A DNA stretch of 64,000 nucleotides from Comamonas sp. 26 (GTDB lineage Bacteria; Pseudomonadota; Gammaproteobacteria; Burkholderiales; Burkholderiaceae_C), in contig NZ_PEFL01000002.1 in NCBI RefSeq assembly GCF_002754475.1, positions 496,001-560,000 of the forward strand. Direction: 5' to 3'. A program made the translations under genes and the position numbers. Below, piece by piece: positions 1 to 9,393 of this stretch. The number at the start of each line of letters is the position of its first letter. Position 1 is the first letter of the stretch. The notes beneath the pieces are model-generated. The model did not search any database and was not told the origin of the DNA. It saw only the letters and a program-made list of their open reading frames with translations.

Positions 1-129
1 CGTAATGAATGATTGAGCTCCAGCCTTGTTTAACTGAAAAATTCGGGCGAAGATCGCCAAACCCAGCGCCAGGAAAAAAGCGGGGGCGACGAAGTTGAGT
101 AAATGATTTACGCTCGCAACAAAATCCAT
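1..129 (-). CDS. Membrane protein, N-terminal part only (runs off the left edge)
   Basis: An open frame on the minus strand starts with ATG at 129 and stays open to base 1, giving 43 residues. The visible part begins MDFVASVNHLLNFVAPAFF and continues with a hydrophobic stretch (residues about 10-32) followed by basic residues, which fits a first membrane-spanning helix. It is divergent from hemA, with about 70 bases between the two starts. I do not recognise the family. The call rests on an open frame, a hydrophobic start and the divergent layout, so it could be confirmed only with the sequence to the left. Confidence 0.5.
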   Translation of the reverse strand, partial: MDFVASVNHLLNFVAPAFFLALGLAIFARIFQLNKAGAQSFIT

Positions 130-187
130 GACAGCAATCGTTTCCAAGGCTTTGGACGCAGGGGATGCCCGATCCGGTACTAAATTT

Positions 188-193
188 TATAAT
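188..193 (+). promoter_or_regulatory. Candidate -10 box of hemA (TATAAT)
   Basis: A perfect TATAAT lies only 8 bases before the hemA ATG at 202, so the predicted transcription start would fall at or next to the start codon. No good -35 hexamer is seen at 16-18 bases upstream and no purine-rich ribosome site is present between the box and the ATG. Confidence 0.4.
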
Positions 194-201
194 CGCAAGT
201 T

Positions 202-1509
202 ATGGCAGTCTGGGCTTTAGGCATCAATCACCACACGGCTCCGCTCGATTTGCGGGGTCGTTTTGCGTTCGCGCTCGATCAGATCGAGCCGACGCTGCAA
301 GGTTTGCGCGCGTCCCTGACCAGCGCAGGCAAAGCCCACAATGCTGTGGAAACCGCCATTCTCTCCACCTGCAACCGCACCGAAATTTACTGCGCGGCTG
401 ACGCACCTGCCATGGATCACACCATGCACTGGCTGGCCAATAGCGGCGGTGTAGCGCCTGAGTTGCTGCGCCAGCACTCCTACGTGCTGCAAGATGGTCT
501 GGTCGCACGACACGCATTCCGCGTGGCTTCGGGCCTTGATTCCATGGTGCTGGGCGAGGCGCAAATCCTGGGCCAGATGAAAAACGCCGTGCGCGCCGCT
601 GAAACCGCGGGCGCACTGGGCACCACCCTCAACCAGTTATTTCAACGCAGCTTTGCCGTTGCCAAGGAAGTGCGCTCTTCTACCGAGATCGGTGCGCACA
701 GCATTTCCATGGCAGCCGCCGCTGTGCGCCTGGCCGGTCAATTGTTTGAAGACCTGACCAAGATTCGGGTGCTGTTTGTCGGCGCGGGCGAGATGATCGA
801 GCTGGTCTCCACCCACTTTGCCGCACGCAACCCAAAACAAATCACCATCGCCAACCGCACTATGGAGCGCGGTGAGAAGCTGGCATCCCAGTTTGGCGCC
901 AGCACCATGCGTTTGGCCGATCTGCCCGAGCATCTGCACGAGTACGACGCCATCATCAGTTGCACCGCATCCACCCTGCCCATCATTGGCCTGGGTGCTG
1001 TTGAGTCTGCTCTCAAAAAGCGCAAGCGCCGCCCCATCTTCATGGTCGATCTAGCCGTTCCGCGCGATATTGAAGCTGAGGTCAAGCACCTCAACGACGT
1101 GTACCTCTACACCGTAGACGATCTGGCCACCGTGGTTCGCACCGGTCAGGCCCAGCGCCAGGCCGCCGTGCAGCAGGCCGAAGTCATCATCGACACCGGC
1201 GTGCAGAACTTTATGCAGTGGATGGACCAGCGCAACCCCGTGGGTGGCTCTGTCTCGCTGATTCAGCAGGTCAACGCACAGGCTGACGAATGGCGCGCGC
1301 TTGAAATTGCCCGCGCCAAGAAACTGATCGCCAAGGGCGAAGATATAGACACCGTGCTGGAAGCGCTCTCGCGCGGCATCACACAAAAAATGCTGCACGG
1401 CACCATGGCCGCGCTGCACAAGGGCGACGCCGACGAGCGTGCCCAGACGGCAGACACCGTCAGCCGCCTGTTCCTGCGCTCTAGCCGCAACAACTCCAAC
1501 AAGCTTTAG
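202..1509 (+). CDS. hemA: Glutamyl-tRNA reductase
   Basis: Catalyses the first committed step of C5 tetrapyrrole synthesis: NADPH-dependent reduction of glutamyl-tRNA(Glu) to glutamate-1-semialdehyde in the cytoplasm. The 435-residue length is usual for the family. Seen in the sequence: the N-terminal catalytic domain with the nucleophilic cysteine in STCNRTEIY (C57), the conserved [15 protein letters not shown] segment, the NADPH-binding loop VLFVGAGEM, and a C-terminal dimerisation helix region. The start at 202 is set by the family N-terminus [14 protein letters not shown]. It is the first gene of a + strand run with prfA and prmC, the order known from many proteobacteria. No Shine-Dalgarno sequence is visible. 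Confidence 0.97.
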   Translation: MAVWALGINHHTAPLDLRGRFAFALDQIEPTLQGLRASLTSAGKAHNAVETAILSTCNRTEIYCAADAPAMDHTMHWLANSGGVAPELLRQHSYVLQDGLVARHAFRVASGLDSMVLGEAQILGQMKNAVRAAETAGALGTTLNQLFQRSFAVAKEVRSSTEIGAHSISMAAAAVRLAGQLFEDLTKIRVLFVGAGEMIELVSTHFAARNPKQITIANRTMERGEKLASQFGASTMRLADLPEHLHEYDAIISCTASTLPIIGLGAVESALKKRKRRPIFMVDLAVPRDIEAEVKHLNDVYLYTVDDLATVVRTGQAQRQAAVQQAEVIIDTGVQNFMQWMDQRNPVGGSVSLIQQVNAQADEWRALEIARAKKLIAKGEDIDTVLEALSRGITQKMLHGTMAALHKGDADERAQTADTVSRLFLRSSRNNSNKL

Positions 1510-1640
1510 CGGCGCTCGCCCGCTTTCGCGCTGCGCCTGCCCGCAGCGCATAGGCCCGACTGCGGCCAGCCCAGACCTCTTTTCCCTGACTCAACGAAGG
1601 CGTCCTGCGTGTCGCCCTTCTCAAGCCCTCGGTACACACC

Positions 1641-2720
1641 ATGCAAGACTTTTTGCGCAACCAGCTCGAACGCTACGCCCAACGCCTGCAGGAGCTGGAC
1701 TTTCTGCTCTCGCGCGAAGACATCATGGGCGACATGAAACAGTACCGCAGCATCTCGCGCGAGCATGCTGACGTTACCGCCATTGCCAGCCGCTACACCC
1801 GCCACCAGCAGGCCGCCGCCGACATCGCTGCCGCCCGCGAAATGCTGGACGACCCTGACATGGCCGAGATGGCGCAGGAAGAAATCACCAGCGGCGAGGC
1901 TGAGCTCATCAAACTTGAAGACGAGCTGCAGCGCCTGCTGCTACCCAAAGACCCTGATGAGGCTCGCCCGGCCTTCATGGAAATTCGCGCCGGTACCGGC
2001 GGCGATGAATCGGCCCTGTTTGCCGGTGATCTGGCCCGCATGTACACCCGCTACGCCACCACCGTGGGCTGGAAAGTCGAGGTCATGAGCGCCAACGAAG
2101 CCGAAATTGGCGGCTACAAAGAAGTGGTGCTGCGCATCGAAGGCGACAACGCCTATGGCGCGCTGCGCTTTGAATCAGGCGGCCACCGCGTGCAGCGCGT
2201 GCCCGCTACCGAGACACAAGGCCGCATCCACACCAGTGCCTGCACCGTTGCCGTGATGCCCGAGCCCGACGAGGCCGAAGCCATCACCCTCAACCCCGCC
2301 GACCTGCGTATCGACACCTTCCGCGCCAGCGGCGCTGGTGGTCAGCACATCAATAAAACCGATTCCGCCGTGCGTGTGGTGCACTTGCCCACCGGCATCG
2401 TGGCCGAATGCCAGGACGGCCGCAGCCAGCACAGCAACAAGGCCAAGGCCCTGCAAGTGCTGCAGGCCCGCATTCAAGAGAAAGAGCGCAGCGAACGCGC
2501 CGCCAAGGAAGCCGCCATGCGCAAGGGCCTGATTGGCTCGGGCGACCGCAGCGACCGCATCCGCACCTACAACTTCCCCCAGGGCCGGATGACGGACCAC
2601 CGCATCAACCTCACGCTGTACAAGCTGCTCGCCATCATGGAAGGCGACCTCGGCGATGTGATGCAGGCCCTGCAACATGCCCGCGAGGCCGAACTGCTGG
2701 CCGAACTTCAGGGCGACTAA
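1641..2720 (+). CDS. prfA: Peptide chain release factor 1
   Basis: Recognises UAA and UAG stop codons on the ribosome and triggers peptide release. The 359 residues match the usual length of RF1. The codon-recognition tripeptide PAT is at residues 188-190, which marks RF1 rather than RF2 (SPF), and the peptidyl-transferase GGQ motif is at 233-235 within [11 protein letters not shown]. The gene lies 131 bases after hemA and 25 bases before prmC, whose product methylates this GGQ glutamine, so the two are probably co-transcribed. Confidence 0.98.
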   Translation: MQDFLRNQLERYAQRLQELDFLLSREDIMGDMKQYRSISREHADVTAIASRYTRHQQAAADIAAAREMLDDPDMAEMAQEEITSGEAELIKLEDELQRLLLPKDPDEARPAFMEIRAGTGGDESALFAGDLARMYTRYATTVGWKVEVMSANEAEIGGYKEVVLRIEGDNAYGALRFESGGHRVQRVPATETQGRIHTSACTVAVMPEPDEAEAITLNPADLRIDTFRASGAGGQHINKTDSAVRVVHLPTGIVAECQDGRSQHSNKAKALQVLQARIQEKERSERAAKEAAMRKGLIGSGDRSDRIRTYNFPQGRMTDHRINLTLYKLLAIMEGDLGDVMQALQHAREAELLAELQGD

Positions 2721-2745
2721 GCCCTGACTGCTACTTTGGAAGAGC

Positions 2746-3606
2746 ATGACAGAGCCCACCCTCTCCAACCCCCTCAGCGTTGCCCAAGCGCTGACACTGG
2801 CCGCCCAGCGAGGCCTGCCGCGCGTGGATGCGCAAATGCTGTTGCTACATTTAATGCAGCAACCAGGGCATGCCCGTGCTTGGCTTATCACCCATGACAC
2901 CGATATTCTGAGCGCCGAGCAGCAAGCCCGCTGGAATGAACTGTGCGCCCAGCGCCAGCAAGGCGCACCCGTGGCCTACCTTACCGGCCACAAAGAGTTT
3001 TATGGACTTGAACTGGCCGTAGATGCCCGCGTACTGGACCCCCGCCCTGATACCGAAACACTGGTGGACTGGGCGCTGGAGCTGCTGCCAGAAGGCGCTG
3101 CCCACCGCGTGGTGGACCTGGGCACCGGCAGCGGCGCGATTGCGCTGGCCCTGCAAAGCCAGCGCCCTGCCGCGCAGGTGGTTGCGGTGGATGCCAGTGC
3201 CGATGCGCTGGCCGTGGCACAGGTCAATGCTAGGCATCTGAACCTGCGCGTGCAATTTGCCCATGGCAGTTGGCTGGAACCTTTGGCCGGCCAGCCGCCT
3301 GCCGACCTGATCGTCAGCAACCCGCCTTATATCCGCGCCGATGATCCGCATCTGGCGGCTCTGACCCACGAGCCGCTGTCGGCTTTGGCCAGCGGTGCCG
3401 ATGGCCTGGAAGATATTCGCAGCATCATCGACCAAACCCCCTCCCAGCTGAAGGCAGGCGGCTGGCTGCTTTTCGAGCATGGCTGGGATCAGGCCCATGA
3501 TGTCGCCCAGCTGATGCAGGCCGCAGGCTTTGAGCAGGTGCAGAACCGCAACGACCTGGCAGGCATTGCCCGCTGCACCGGCGGCTGCTGGCCGGGCTTG
3601 ATTTAG
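2746..3606 (+). CDS. prmC: Release factor glutamine N5-methyltransferase
   Basis: Uses S-adenosylmethionine to methylate the glutamine of the GGQ motif in release factors 1 and 2. The 286-residue protein has an N-terminal helical substrate-binding part, the SAM-binding motif VVDLGTGSGAIALAL, and the catalytic NPPY motif at residues 192-195. The start ATG at 2746 follows a purine-rich GGAAGAG. It directly follows prfA, its substrate gene, the classic prfA-prmC pairing. No terminator is seen after it. Confidence 0.97.
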   Translation: MTEPTLSNPLSVAQALTLAAQRGLPRVDAQMLLLHLMQQPGHARAWLITHDTDILSAEQQARWNELCAQRQQGAPVAYLTGHKEFYGLELAVDARVLDPRPDTETLVDWALELLPEGAAHRVVDLGTGSGAIALALQSQRPAAQVVAVDASADALAVAQVNARHLNLRVQFAHGSWLEPLAGQPPADLIVSNPPYIRADDPHLAALTHEPLSALASGADGLEDIRSIIDQTPSQLKAGGWLLFEHGWDQAHDVAQLMQAAGFEQVQNRNDLAGIARCTGGCWPGLI

Positions 3607-3738
3607 CTACAAGCGTCCCCAGATATCTGTGTGCTGAAGTACAACAAGATTTCCTCACAGCACCGCATTCATTGCGGTCGGTGAAATAATTGCAGACATC
3701 GCGGCTGTGGCCGCCACCCCTAGAATCCGGAGCCCACT

Positions 3739-4059
3739 ATGAGCAACACCCAACAACGCATCGACGACCTGGTCAAGAACAACGACATCCTGCTGTTCAT
3801 GAAGGGCAACGCCAGCTTCCCTCAGTGCGGCTTCTCTGGTCGTGCCATCCAGATCCTGAAGGCCTGCGGTGTGGACACCAAGTCCATCGCCACCGTGAAT
3901 GTGCTGGAAGATCAGGAAATCCGTCAGGGCATCAAGGAATACAGCCAGTGGCCCACCATCCCTCAGCTGTACATCAAGGGCGAATTCGTGGGCGGCTCGG
4001 ACATCATGATGGAGATGTACGAATCGGGTGAGCTCAAGCAAATGCTGGCCGCCGAATAA
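3739..4059 (+). CDS. grxD: Monothiol glutaredoxin, Grx4 type
   Basis: Small (106 residues) cytoplasmic glutaredoxin of the CGFS class, which carries [2Fe-2S] clusters with glutathione for iron-sulphur trafficking rather than acting as a general disulphide reductase. The active site FPQCGFSGRA has its cysteine at residue 30; the downstream WPTIPQLYIKGEFVGGSDI segment holds the cis-proline and glutathione-binding loop. The gene stands 132 bases after prmC and is closed by a strong hairpin terminator at 4076-4101. Confidence 0.96.
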   Translation: MSNTQQRIDDLVKNNDILLFMKGNASFPQCGFSGRAIQILKACGVDTKSIATVNVLEDQEIRQGIKEYSQWPTIPQLYIKGEFVGGSDIMMEMYESGELKQMLAAE

Positions 4060-4075
4060 GCCACACCACACCCCA

Positions 4076-4101
4076 AGCCACCGTTGCCCGGTGGCTTTTT
4101 T
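4076..4101 (+). terminator. Rho-independent terminator after grxD
   Basis: An 8-bp perfect stem (AGCCACCG with CGGTGGCT), a 5-base loop and a run of six T residues. It begins 17 bases after the grxD stop codon and ends 2 bases before the next start codon at 4103. Confidence 0.85.
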
Positions 4102-4102
4102 C

Positions 4103-4537
4103 ATGCCGCCTCCAAAACCTGCCCCCGCCCACCATTGCTGCATTCATATCGATGGCAGCTCTTTGCCCAACCCCGGCCCCATGAGTCTGGGCGCTGTGCT
4201 GCGCCTGCCTGATGGTACGCAGCACAGCCTCTCAAAAGCCTTGCACCAAAGCGGCTGCAACAACGAGGCCGAGCTACTGGCCTTGATGGCAGCCTTGACG
4301 CTGGCCCATGAACTGGGTGCCCGCTGCCTGACCATTCGCACCGACTCCCATGTGCTGCTGGAGCAGCTTGGCCCGCCCATGGCCAAGCCCTCCCGCCCCA
4401 TCGCCAGACTCAACCATCTGTTTGAGGAGGCCCGCCAGCAGATGCAGGGGTTTGATGAACTGGTGCTGCAGTGGATACCCAGACACCGCAATACCGAGGC
4501 CGATGCATTGGCCAGAGCCGCACACACCCAAGCCTGA
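4103..4537 (+). CDS. RNase H-like protein
   Basis: A 144-residue protein of the RNase HI fold. The four acidic metal ligands are in place: D17 in HIDGSS, E55 in GCNNEAE, D81 in IRTDSH and D134 in EADALAR, plus a histidine at 128 before the last one. It therefore probably cleaves RNA in RNA-DNA hybrids, but it is not closely like the usual RnhA (whose first motif is TDGSCLGNPGPGG) and resembles the YpdQ/plant-type group. The start at 4103 keeps the first aspartate; an earlier in-frame ATG at 4028 overlaps grxD and gives an unlikely leader. No ribosome-binding site is visible because the grxD terminator occupies that space. Confidence 0.8.
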   Translation: MPPPKPAPAHHCCIHIDGSSLPNPGPMSLGAVLRLPDGTQHSLSKALHQSGCNNEAELLALMAALTLAHELGARCLTIRTDSHVLLEQLGPPMAKPSRPIARLNHLFEEARQQMQGFDELVLQWIPRHRNTEADALARAAHTQA

Positions 4538-4645
4538 GCAAGCCCATAGAGCCGCCCCTTTCCCTGTGCCATGCTTTATGTGGTCGAATGGGGAGTCTTA
4601 GATTACAGGCTGCGGGCCCCTTAAAAATCCGCAGCCGCCCTGCCT

Positions 4646-6025
4646 ATGAGTGTGTTCCAAAGCCTTCTGGTGATAGCCCTGCTGATTTTGCTCAGCGCCT
4701 TCTTTTCCATGGCAGAGATTTCTCTGGCCGCATCACGCCGACTGCGGCTGCGCCAGCTGGCCGACGATGGAGATGAACGCGCAGAGCGCGCCTTGCGTGT
4801 GCAAGAGCAGCCGGGCGAGTACTTCACCGTGGTGCAAGTGGGACAAAATGCGGTCGCCATCCTCGGCGGTATCGTCGGCGAAGGTGCTTTCAGCCCCTCG
4901 GCGACACAGCTTTTCTCGCTCTGGTTTTCCCCTGAGCTGGCGTCTACCCTGGGCTTTCTGCTCTCATTCCTGATAATTACCTCGGCCTTCATCCTACTGG
5001 CCGACCTGCTGCCGCGCCGCATCAGCATGAACGAGCCCGAGCGCTACATCGTGCGCGTGCTGGCACCCATGCGCTGGTTTGTGTTGATCTTCAAGCCCAT
5101 CATCTGGTTTTACAACCTCGTCACCGACACCCTGTTTCGCCTGCTGGGTCTGCCCGCCACGCGCGATGAGCGCATCACCTCAGAAGATATTCTCGCCATG
5201 ACCGAAGCGGGTACCAAGGCTGGCGTGCTGGAGGCCCGCGAACAGCAGGTGATTGCCAATGTGTTCGAGCTGGATTCTCGCGCCGTGGCCTCGGCCATGA
5301 CACTGCGCGAACGGATTGCCTTTTTCTACAAGGACGATGACAACAACGTCATCCGCGCCCGCATTGCCGAAGAGCCTTTTTCCACCTACCCAGTGTGCGA
5401 CGGCGATATTGACCGCGTGATTGGCTATGTGGATGCCAAAGACCTGTTTCAGCGGGCACTCAACAACCAGCCACTGTCGCTGATGGATGAAACGCTGATT
5501 CACAAGGTCCTCATCGTGCCCGACCGCCTGAGTCTGGCCGAGGTGCTGGAGCAGTTCCGCCAGGTCCATGAAGACTTTGCCGTCATCGTCAACGAGTACA
5601 GCCGCGTCGTCGGCGTCGTCACCCTCAACGATGTGATGAGCACGGTCATGGGCGATCTGGTCAGCGCCTCTGAAGAGGAAGAGCAGATCATCCGCCGTGA
5701 CGAGCATTCCTGGCTGATCGACGGCGTCGCGCCCATCGAAGATGTGATGCGTGTGCTGCAGCTCGACGAAATGCCGCACGACGACGAGTACGAGACGCTG
5801 GCTGGCTTCCTCATGGTCATGCTGCGCCGCGTGCCCCGACGCACCGACGTTGTGACCTGGGGCGGCTACAAGTTTGAAGTGCTGGACGTGGACAGCTACC
5901 GCATTGACCAGGTCATGGTCACGCAGCTGCCGGTCCATACGCCAGAGTCTGCAGCCCCATCAGCCGCCGCGGCTGCCAAAGTACAAAGCAGCGCTGCACA
6001 GGCAGCGAAGAGCAATCACTCCTGA
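4646..6025 (+). CDS. CNNM/CorC-family membrane protein with CBS domains
   Basis: A 459-residue integral membrane protein of the HlyC/CorC (UPF0053) family, often annotated as a hemolysin but better linked to divalent cation (Mg2+/Co2+) transport or efflux. Seen: an N-terminal membrane domain of the DUF21/CNNM type beginning MSVFQSLLVIALLILLSAF with several hydrophobic segments to about residue 170, a paired CBS region (about 200-340), and a C-terminal transporter-associated CorC_HlyC domain (about 360-440, with LIDGVAPIEDVMRVL). The tail is rich in alanine and serine. It faces the convergent transglycosylase gene across a shared terminator. Confidence 0.85.
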   Translation: MSVFQSLLVIALLILLSAFFSMAEISLAASRRLRLRQLADDGDERAERALRVQEQPGEYFTVVQVGQNAVAILGGIVGEGAFSPSATQLFSLWFSPELASTLGFLLSFLIITSAFILLADLLPRRISMNEPERYIVRVLAPMRWFVLIFKPIIWFYNLVTDTLFRLLGLPATRDERITSEDILAMTEAGTKAGVLEAREQQVIANVFELDSRAVASAMTLRERIAFFYKDDDNNVIRARIAEEPFSTYPVCDGDIDRVIGYVDAKDLFQRALNNQPLSLMDETLIHKVLIVPDRLSLAEVLEQFRQVHEDFAVIVNEYSRVVGVVTLNDVMSTVMGDLVSASEEEEQIIRRDEHSWLIDGVAPIEDVMRVLQLDEMPHDDEYETLAGFLMVMLRRVPRRTDVVTWGGYKFEVLDVDSYRIDQVMVTQLPVHTPESAAPSAAAAAKVQSSAAQAAKSNHS

Positions 6026-6090
6026 ATCAGGAGCTTCCAACGCATGTCTTTCAACGATAGAGATATGGTTTACGGCTGAAACAAATAAAA

Positions 6091-6111
6091 AGAGAGCGGT
6101 AACCGCTCTCT
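6091..6111. terminator. Bidirectional terminator between two convergent genes
   Basis: A 9-bp perfect stem (AGAGAGCGG with CCGCTCTCT), 3-base loop, with five A residues before and a T run after, so that it can act on both strands. It lies between the CNNM-type gene (+) and the transglycosylase gene (-). Confidence 0.85.
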
Positions 6112-6136
6112 TTTTCATAGTGCAATCTGAACCTGA

Positions 6137-6790
6137 TCAGACCGCCTTGGGCTCATCAACCAGCCAGCGCCGCTGCGCGCCAAAGACGGCGTTCGGGTAC
6201 TGGGGCTGGCCACGGCTGCCGTTGTAGCGGCCCAGCGCCATATAGGCATCGCCTTTTTCACGGTCCATGTAGTGGCGCAAGATCACGCAGCCAAAGCGCA
6301 GATTGGTCTGCATGTGAAACAGCTTGCCAATGTCGCCATCGCCGATCAGTCGCATCCAGAACGGCATGATCTGCATATAGCCACGTGCCCCGACGCTGGA
6401 GATGGCGAACTTGCGATAGCCGCTCTCCACCTGAATCAGGCCCATGACCATGGACACATCCAGCCCAGCGCGCTTGGATTCGTACCAGACGGTCTGCAAA
6501 AACTCACGCCGCACCTGCGGGTCGGCCTTGCGCTTGACCAGTTTGTCGCTGCAAGCCACCAGCCAGCGCAGATAGCTCATGCGCGCCTCGGTCGAGGTGA
6601 ACTCCAGCTCGGGCGGTGCGCCCGAGCCAGCCACCGCCGAACTCAAAGCAGTGCGAACGGAATCGGCCAAAGGCTCTTCCAGCTGACCGCCCGCCCATGC
6701 GGTTTGCGGCAGCAGCCACCCTGCCGATGGAAGGGCAAGCGAGGCTGCGGCAGTCAGGCAGGAGCGGCGGCTGAGAAGGCTTTCTGGCAT
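6137..6790 (-). CDS. Lytic transglycosylase, SLT domain
   Basis: Periplasmic enzyme expected to cleave peptidoglycan glycan strands with formation of 1,6-anhydro-muramic ends. The 217-residue protein has the SLT motif LIQVESGYRKFAIS with the catalytic glutamate at E122, then GARGYMQIMPFW and the late motif ALGRYNGSRG. The N-terminus has SRRSCLTAAASLALPSAG (paired arginines at 8-9, then a hydrophobic stretch and AWA as cleavage site), which resembles a twin-arginine signal; tatABC are in this window. It follows proS on the same strand with only 12 bases between them, so both may share a transcript. Confidence 0.88.
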   Translation of the reverse strand: MPESLLSRRSCLTAAASLALPSAGWLLPQTAWAGGQLEEPLADSVRTALSSAVAGSGAPPELEFTSTEARMSYLRWLVACSDKLVKRKADPQVRREFLQTVWYESKRAGLDVSMVMGLIQVESGYRKFAISSVGARGYMQIMPFWMRLIGDGDIGKLFHMQTNLRFGCVILRHYMDREKGDAYMALGRYNGSRGQPQYPNAVFGAQRRWLVDEPKAV

Positions 6791-6802
6791 TGATACAGCA
6801 GC

Positions 6803-8545
6803 TTACAAGCCCAAACGGCTCTTGAGGTGGTTCAGCACCTCATTCGTCGCCAGCTTTGTAGCTTCTGTGTCACGGCGCTGCTGGTACTCGACCACGCCTT
6901 CCTTCAGACCACGGTCACCCAGCACCACGCGGTGGGGCACACCAATCAGCTCCCAGTCGGCCAGCATGGCACCTGGGCGCTCGTCGCGGTCGTCCAGAAT
7001 CACGTCCACACCCAGAGCCAGCAGGGCGTCGTACAGCTTGAAGGCTTCTTCCTTCACCGCTTCGCTGCGGCCCATGCCGATGGGGCAGATCACCACGGTG
7101 AACGGCGCAATCGCGTCGGGCCAGATGATGCCGCGCTCGTCGTGGTTCTGCTCAATGGCAGCCGCCGGCAGACGGGTCACGCCAATACCGTAGCAACCCA
7201 TTTCGAAGTGCTGTGGCTTGCCGTTGTCACCCAGGAAGGTGGCATTCATGGCCTGCGAATACTTGGTGCCCAGGTAGAACACATGGCCGATTTCAATGCC
7301 GCGCTCAATCGCCAGCTCGCCAGCGCCGTCGGGGGACTTGTCGCCAGCCACTACGTTGCGCAGGTCGGCAATCACGGCAGGCTCGGGCAGATCACGGCCA
7401 AAGTTCACGCCGGTGATGTGGAAGTCTTCTTCGTTGGCACCGCAGATCCAGTCAGCCATCACGGCCACATCGCGGTCCACCACGATGTTCACAGGCTTCT
7501 TCAAGCCAATGGGGCCCAGATAACCGGGCTTGCTGCCGAAGTGGTCTTCGATCTCGGACACAGATGCAAAGCGGAAGCCAGTCAGGCCTTCAACCTTGCC
7601 AACCTTGATCTCATTCATCTCGTGGTCGCCGCGCAGCAGCAGCAGCCAGACTTGCGTCTTGACGATCAGGCCCTTGTCGTCCAGCTCGTCGGTGGCCAGC
7701 ACCAGCGACTTGACGGTCTGGCTCAATGGCAGACCCAGCTGAGCCGCCACGGCTTCGCAAGTGCTGTTACCGGGGGTTGCGACCTTTTCCATCGCCTTGG
7801 CGGCTGCAGGACGGGCCTGTGTGGGAGCCAGAGACTCGGCCTTTTCGATATTGGCCGCGTAGTCGCTCTGTGAGCAGTAGACGATAGCGTCTTCACCCGT
7901 CGAAGCAATCACCTGGAATTCTTCGCTCAAATCGCCGCCGATGGCACCGCTGTCCGCACGCACGGCGCGGTATTGCAGGCCAAAGCGATCAAAAATGCGC
8001 TTGTAGGCTTCGCGCATGGTCTGGTAGCTGATCTGGGCGGTATCGCGATCCTTGTCGAAGGAGTAAGCGTCCTTCATGATGAATTCGCGGCCGCGCATCA
8101 GGCCAAAGCGCGGACGGCGCTCATCGCGAAACTTGGTCTGGATTTGGTAGAGGTTCTTAGGCAGCTGCTTGTAGCTCTTGAACTCCTGACGGGCGATATC
8201 GGTCACCACTTCTTCGGAAGTGGGCTGAACAATGAAGTCGCGGCCATGGCGGTCTTGAATACGCAGCAGCTCGGGGCCCATCTTTTCGAAGCGACCGGTC
8301 TCCTGCCACAGCTCGGCAGGCTGTACCACAGGCATGGTGGTTTCAATGGCACCGGCACGGTTCATTTCTTCGCGCACGATGGCCTCGACCTTGCGAATCA
8401 CGCGCAAGCCCATGGGCATGTAGTTGTAGATACCCGCACCCAGCTTTTTGATCATGCCAGCCCGTGTCATGAGCTTGTGGCTGACCACTTCAGCGTCGGC
8501 CGGAGCTTCTTTGAGGGTGGAGATGAGAAATTGGGAGGCTTTCAT
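6803..8545 (-). CDS. proS: Prolyl-tRNA synthetase
   Basis: Class II aminoacyl-tRNA synthetase that charges tRNA(Pro). The 580-residue length and the large insertion between motifs 2 and 3 (about residues 235-380) identify the bacterial type with the editing domain that hydrolyses Ala-tRNA(Pro). Visible motifs: [14 protein letters not shown] (motif 1), [19 protein letters not shown] (motif 2), and [17 protein letters not shown] (motif 3); the C-terminal anticodon-binding domain follows. It is divergent from rppH, with about 94 bases between the two starts. Confidence 0.98.
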   Translation of the reverse strand: MKASQFLISTLKEAPADAEVVSHKLMTRAGMIKKLGAGIYNYMPMGLRVIRKVEAIVREEMNRAGAIETTMPVVQPAELWQETGRFEKMGPELLRIQDRHGRDFIVQPTSEEVVTDIARQEFKSYKQLPKNLYQIQTKFRDERRPRFGLMRGREFIMKDAYSFDKDRDTAQISYQTMREAYKRIFDRFGLQYRAVRADSGAIGGDLSEEFQVIASTGEDAIVYCSQSDYAANIEKAESLAPTQARPAAAKAMEKVATPGNSTCEAVAAQLGLPLSQTVKSLVLATDELDDKGLIVKTQVWLLLLRGDHEMNEIKVGKVEGLTGFRFASVSEIEDHFGSKPGYLGPIGLKKPVNIVVDRDVAVMADWICGANEEDFHITGVNFGRDLPEPAVIADLRNVVAGDKSPDGAGELAIERGIEIGHVFYLGTKYSQAMNATFLGDNGKPQHFEMGCYGIGVTRLPAAAIEQNHDERGIIWPDAIAPFTVVICPIGMGRSEAVKEEAFKLYDALLALGVDVILDDRDERPGAMLADWELIGVPHRVVLGDRGLKEGVVEYQQRRDTEATKLATNEVLNHLKSRLGL

Positions 8546-8581
8546 GGAACTGGCAATTCAGTGGAAATAGGCATGGCCCGC

Positions 8582-8609
8582 TTGTCGATCACAAGGGGCC
8601 ATGCATAAT
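8582..8609 (+). promoter_or_regulatory. Candidate promoter of rppH
   Basis: TTGTCG (8582-8587) and CATAAT (8604-8609) with 16 bases between them and a TG just before the -10 box. The start codon at 8640 is 30 bases downstream. Matched by eye only. Confidence 0.35.
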
Positions 8610-8639
8610 GAACACAATTCAAAAATTTGGGGTTTGATT

Positions 8640-9338
8640 ATGCTTGACCGGGACGGTTTTCGCCCGAACGTCGGCATCATCCTGCTCAACCAAAGAAACC
8701 AGGTGTTCTGGGGAAAACGCATTCGCACCCACAGCTGGCAGTTTCCGCAAGGTGGTATTGACCGGGGCGAGACGCCCGAGCAGGCCATGTTCCGTGAACT
8801 GCACGAGGAGGTGGGGCTGAAGCCCAATCACGTTCGCGTGGTTGCCCGCACTAGGGACTGGTTGCGCTATGAGGTGCCAGACAGGTATATCCGCCGCGAC
8901 GCTCGCGGGCATTACAAAGGCCAGAAGCAGATATGGTTTTTGCTTCAATTGGTCGGGCACGACTGGGATTTAAACCTTCGTGCGACTGACCACCCCGAGT
9001 TTGATGCCTGGCGCTGGAACGATTACTGGGTTCCACTCGATGTCGTCGTAGAGTTCAAACGCGGTGTGTATGAGATGGCTCTGACCGAGCTGGCGCGGTT
9101 TCTGCCGCGAGGCGAGCAGCAGCGCAATCGTTATCTGCGCAGTGGCATGCGGCCACGCGAGCAGGAGACAGGCCAGCCAGGCGCAGTGCCATCTGCGCAT
9201 CAGACACCGGCTCTGTATCCCGCACGAACTGGAAGCTTTCGCATCAATCCAGGTATCGAGCTGCCGCCCGGCGCCAGTTTTGACCCGGATCCGCAAACAA
9301 ACATCAACAATCAGCAAGACAACAAGCCTTTGCAATGA
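8640..9338 (+). CDS. rppH: RNA pyrophosphohydrolase (Nudix)
   Basis: Removes pyrophosphate from the 5'-triphosphate end of mRNAs, which opens them to RNase E decay. The Nudix box starts [20 protein letters not shown]. The family N-terminus [17 protein letters not shown] sets the start at 8640; an in-frame ATG 39 bases earlier would give an unusual leader. The first 160 residues match RppH, while the tail of about 70 residues is low in order (rich in P, S, N, Q), a length extension often seen in this bacterial group. It is followed by a strong hairpin shared with the convergent proB. Confidence 0.93.
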   Translation: MLDRDGFRPNVGIILLNQRNQVFWGKRIRTHSWQFPQGGIDRGETPEQAMFRELHEEVGLKPNHVRVVARTRDWLRYEVPDRYIRRDARGHYKGQKQIWFLLQLVGHDWDLNLRATDHPEFDAWRWNDYWVPLDVVVEFKRGVYEMALTELARFLPRGEQQRNRYLRSGMRPREQETGQPGAVPSAHQTPALYPARTGSFRINPGIELPPGASFDPDPQTNINNQQDNKPLQ

Positions 9339-9376
9339 AAAAAGCCGTAATGCATCACCTGCATTACGGCTTTTTT
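9338..9376. terminator. Bidirectional terminator between rppH and proB
   Basis: A 16-bp perfect inverted repeat (AAAAAAGCCGTAATGC with its complement, 9338-9353 and 9361-9376) around a 7-base loop. The flanking A and T runs suit termination on both strands. Confidence 0.88.
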
Positions 9377-9393
9377 GTTGAAGCAACAGACGC

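Noticed and set aside
4028..4102. Earlier in-frame start of the RNase H-like gene inside grxD
   Set aside because: The added residues are encoded by the grxD end and terminator and look non-protein-like.
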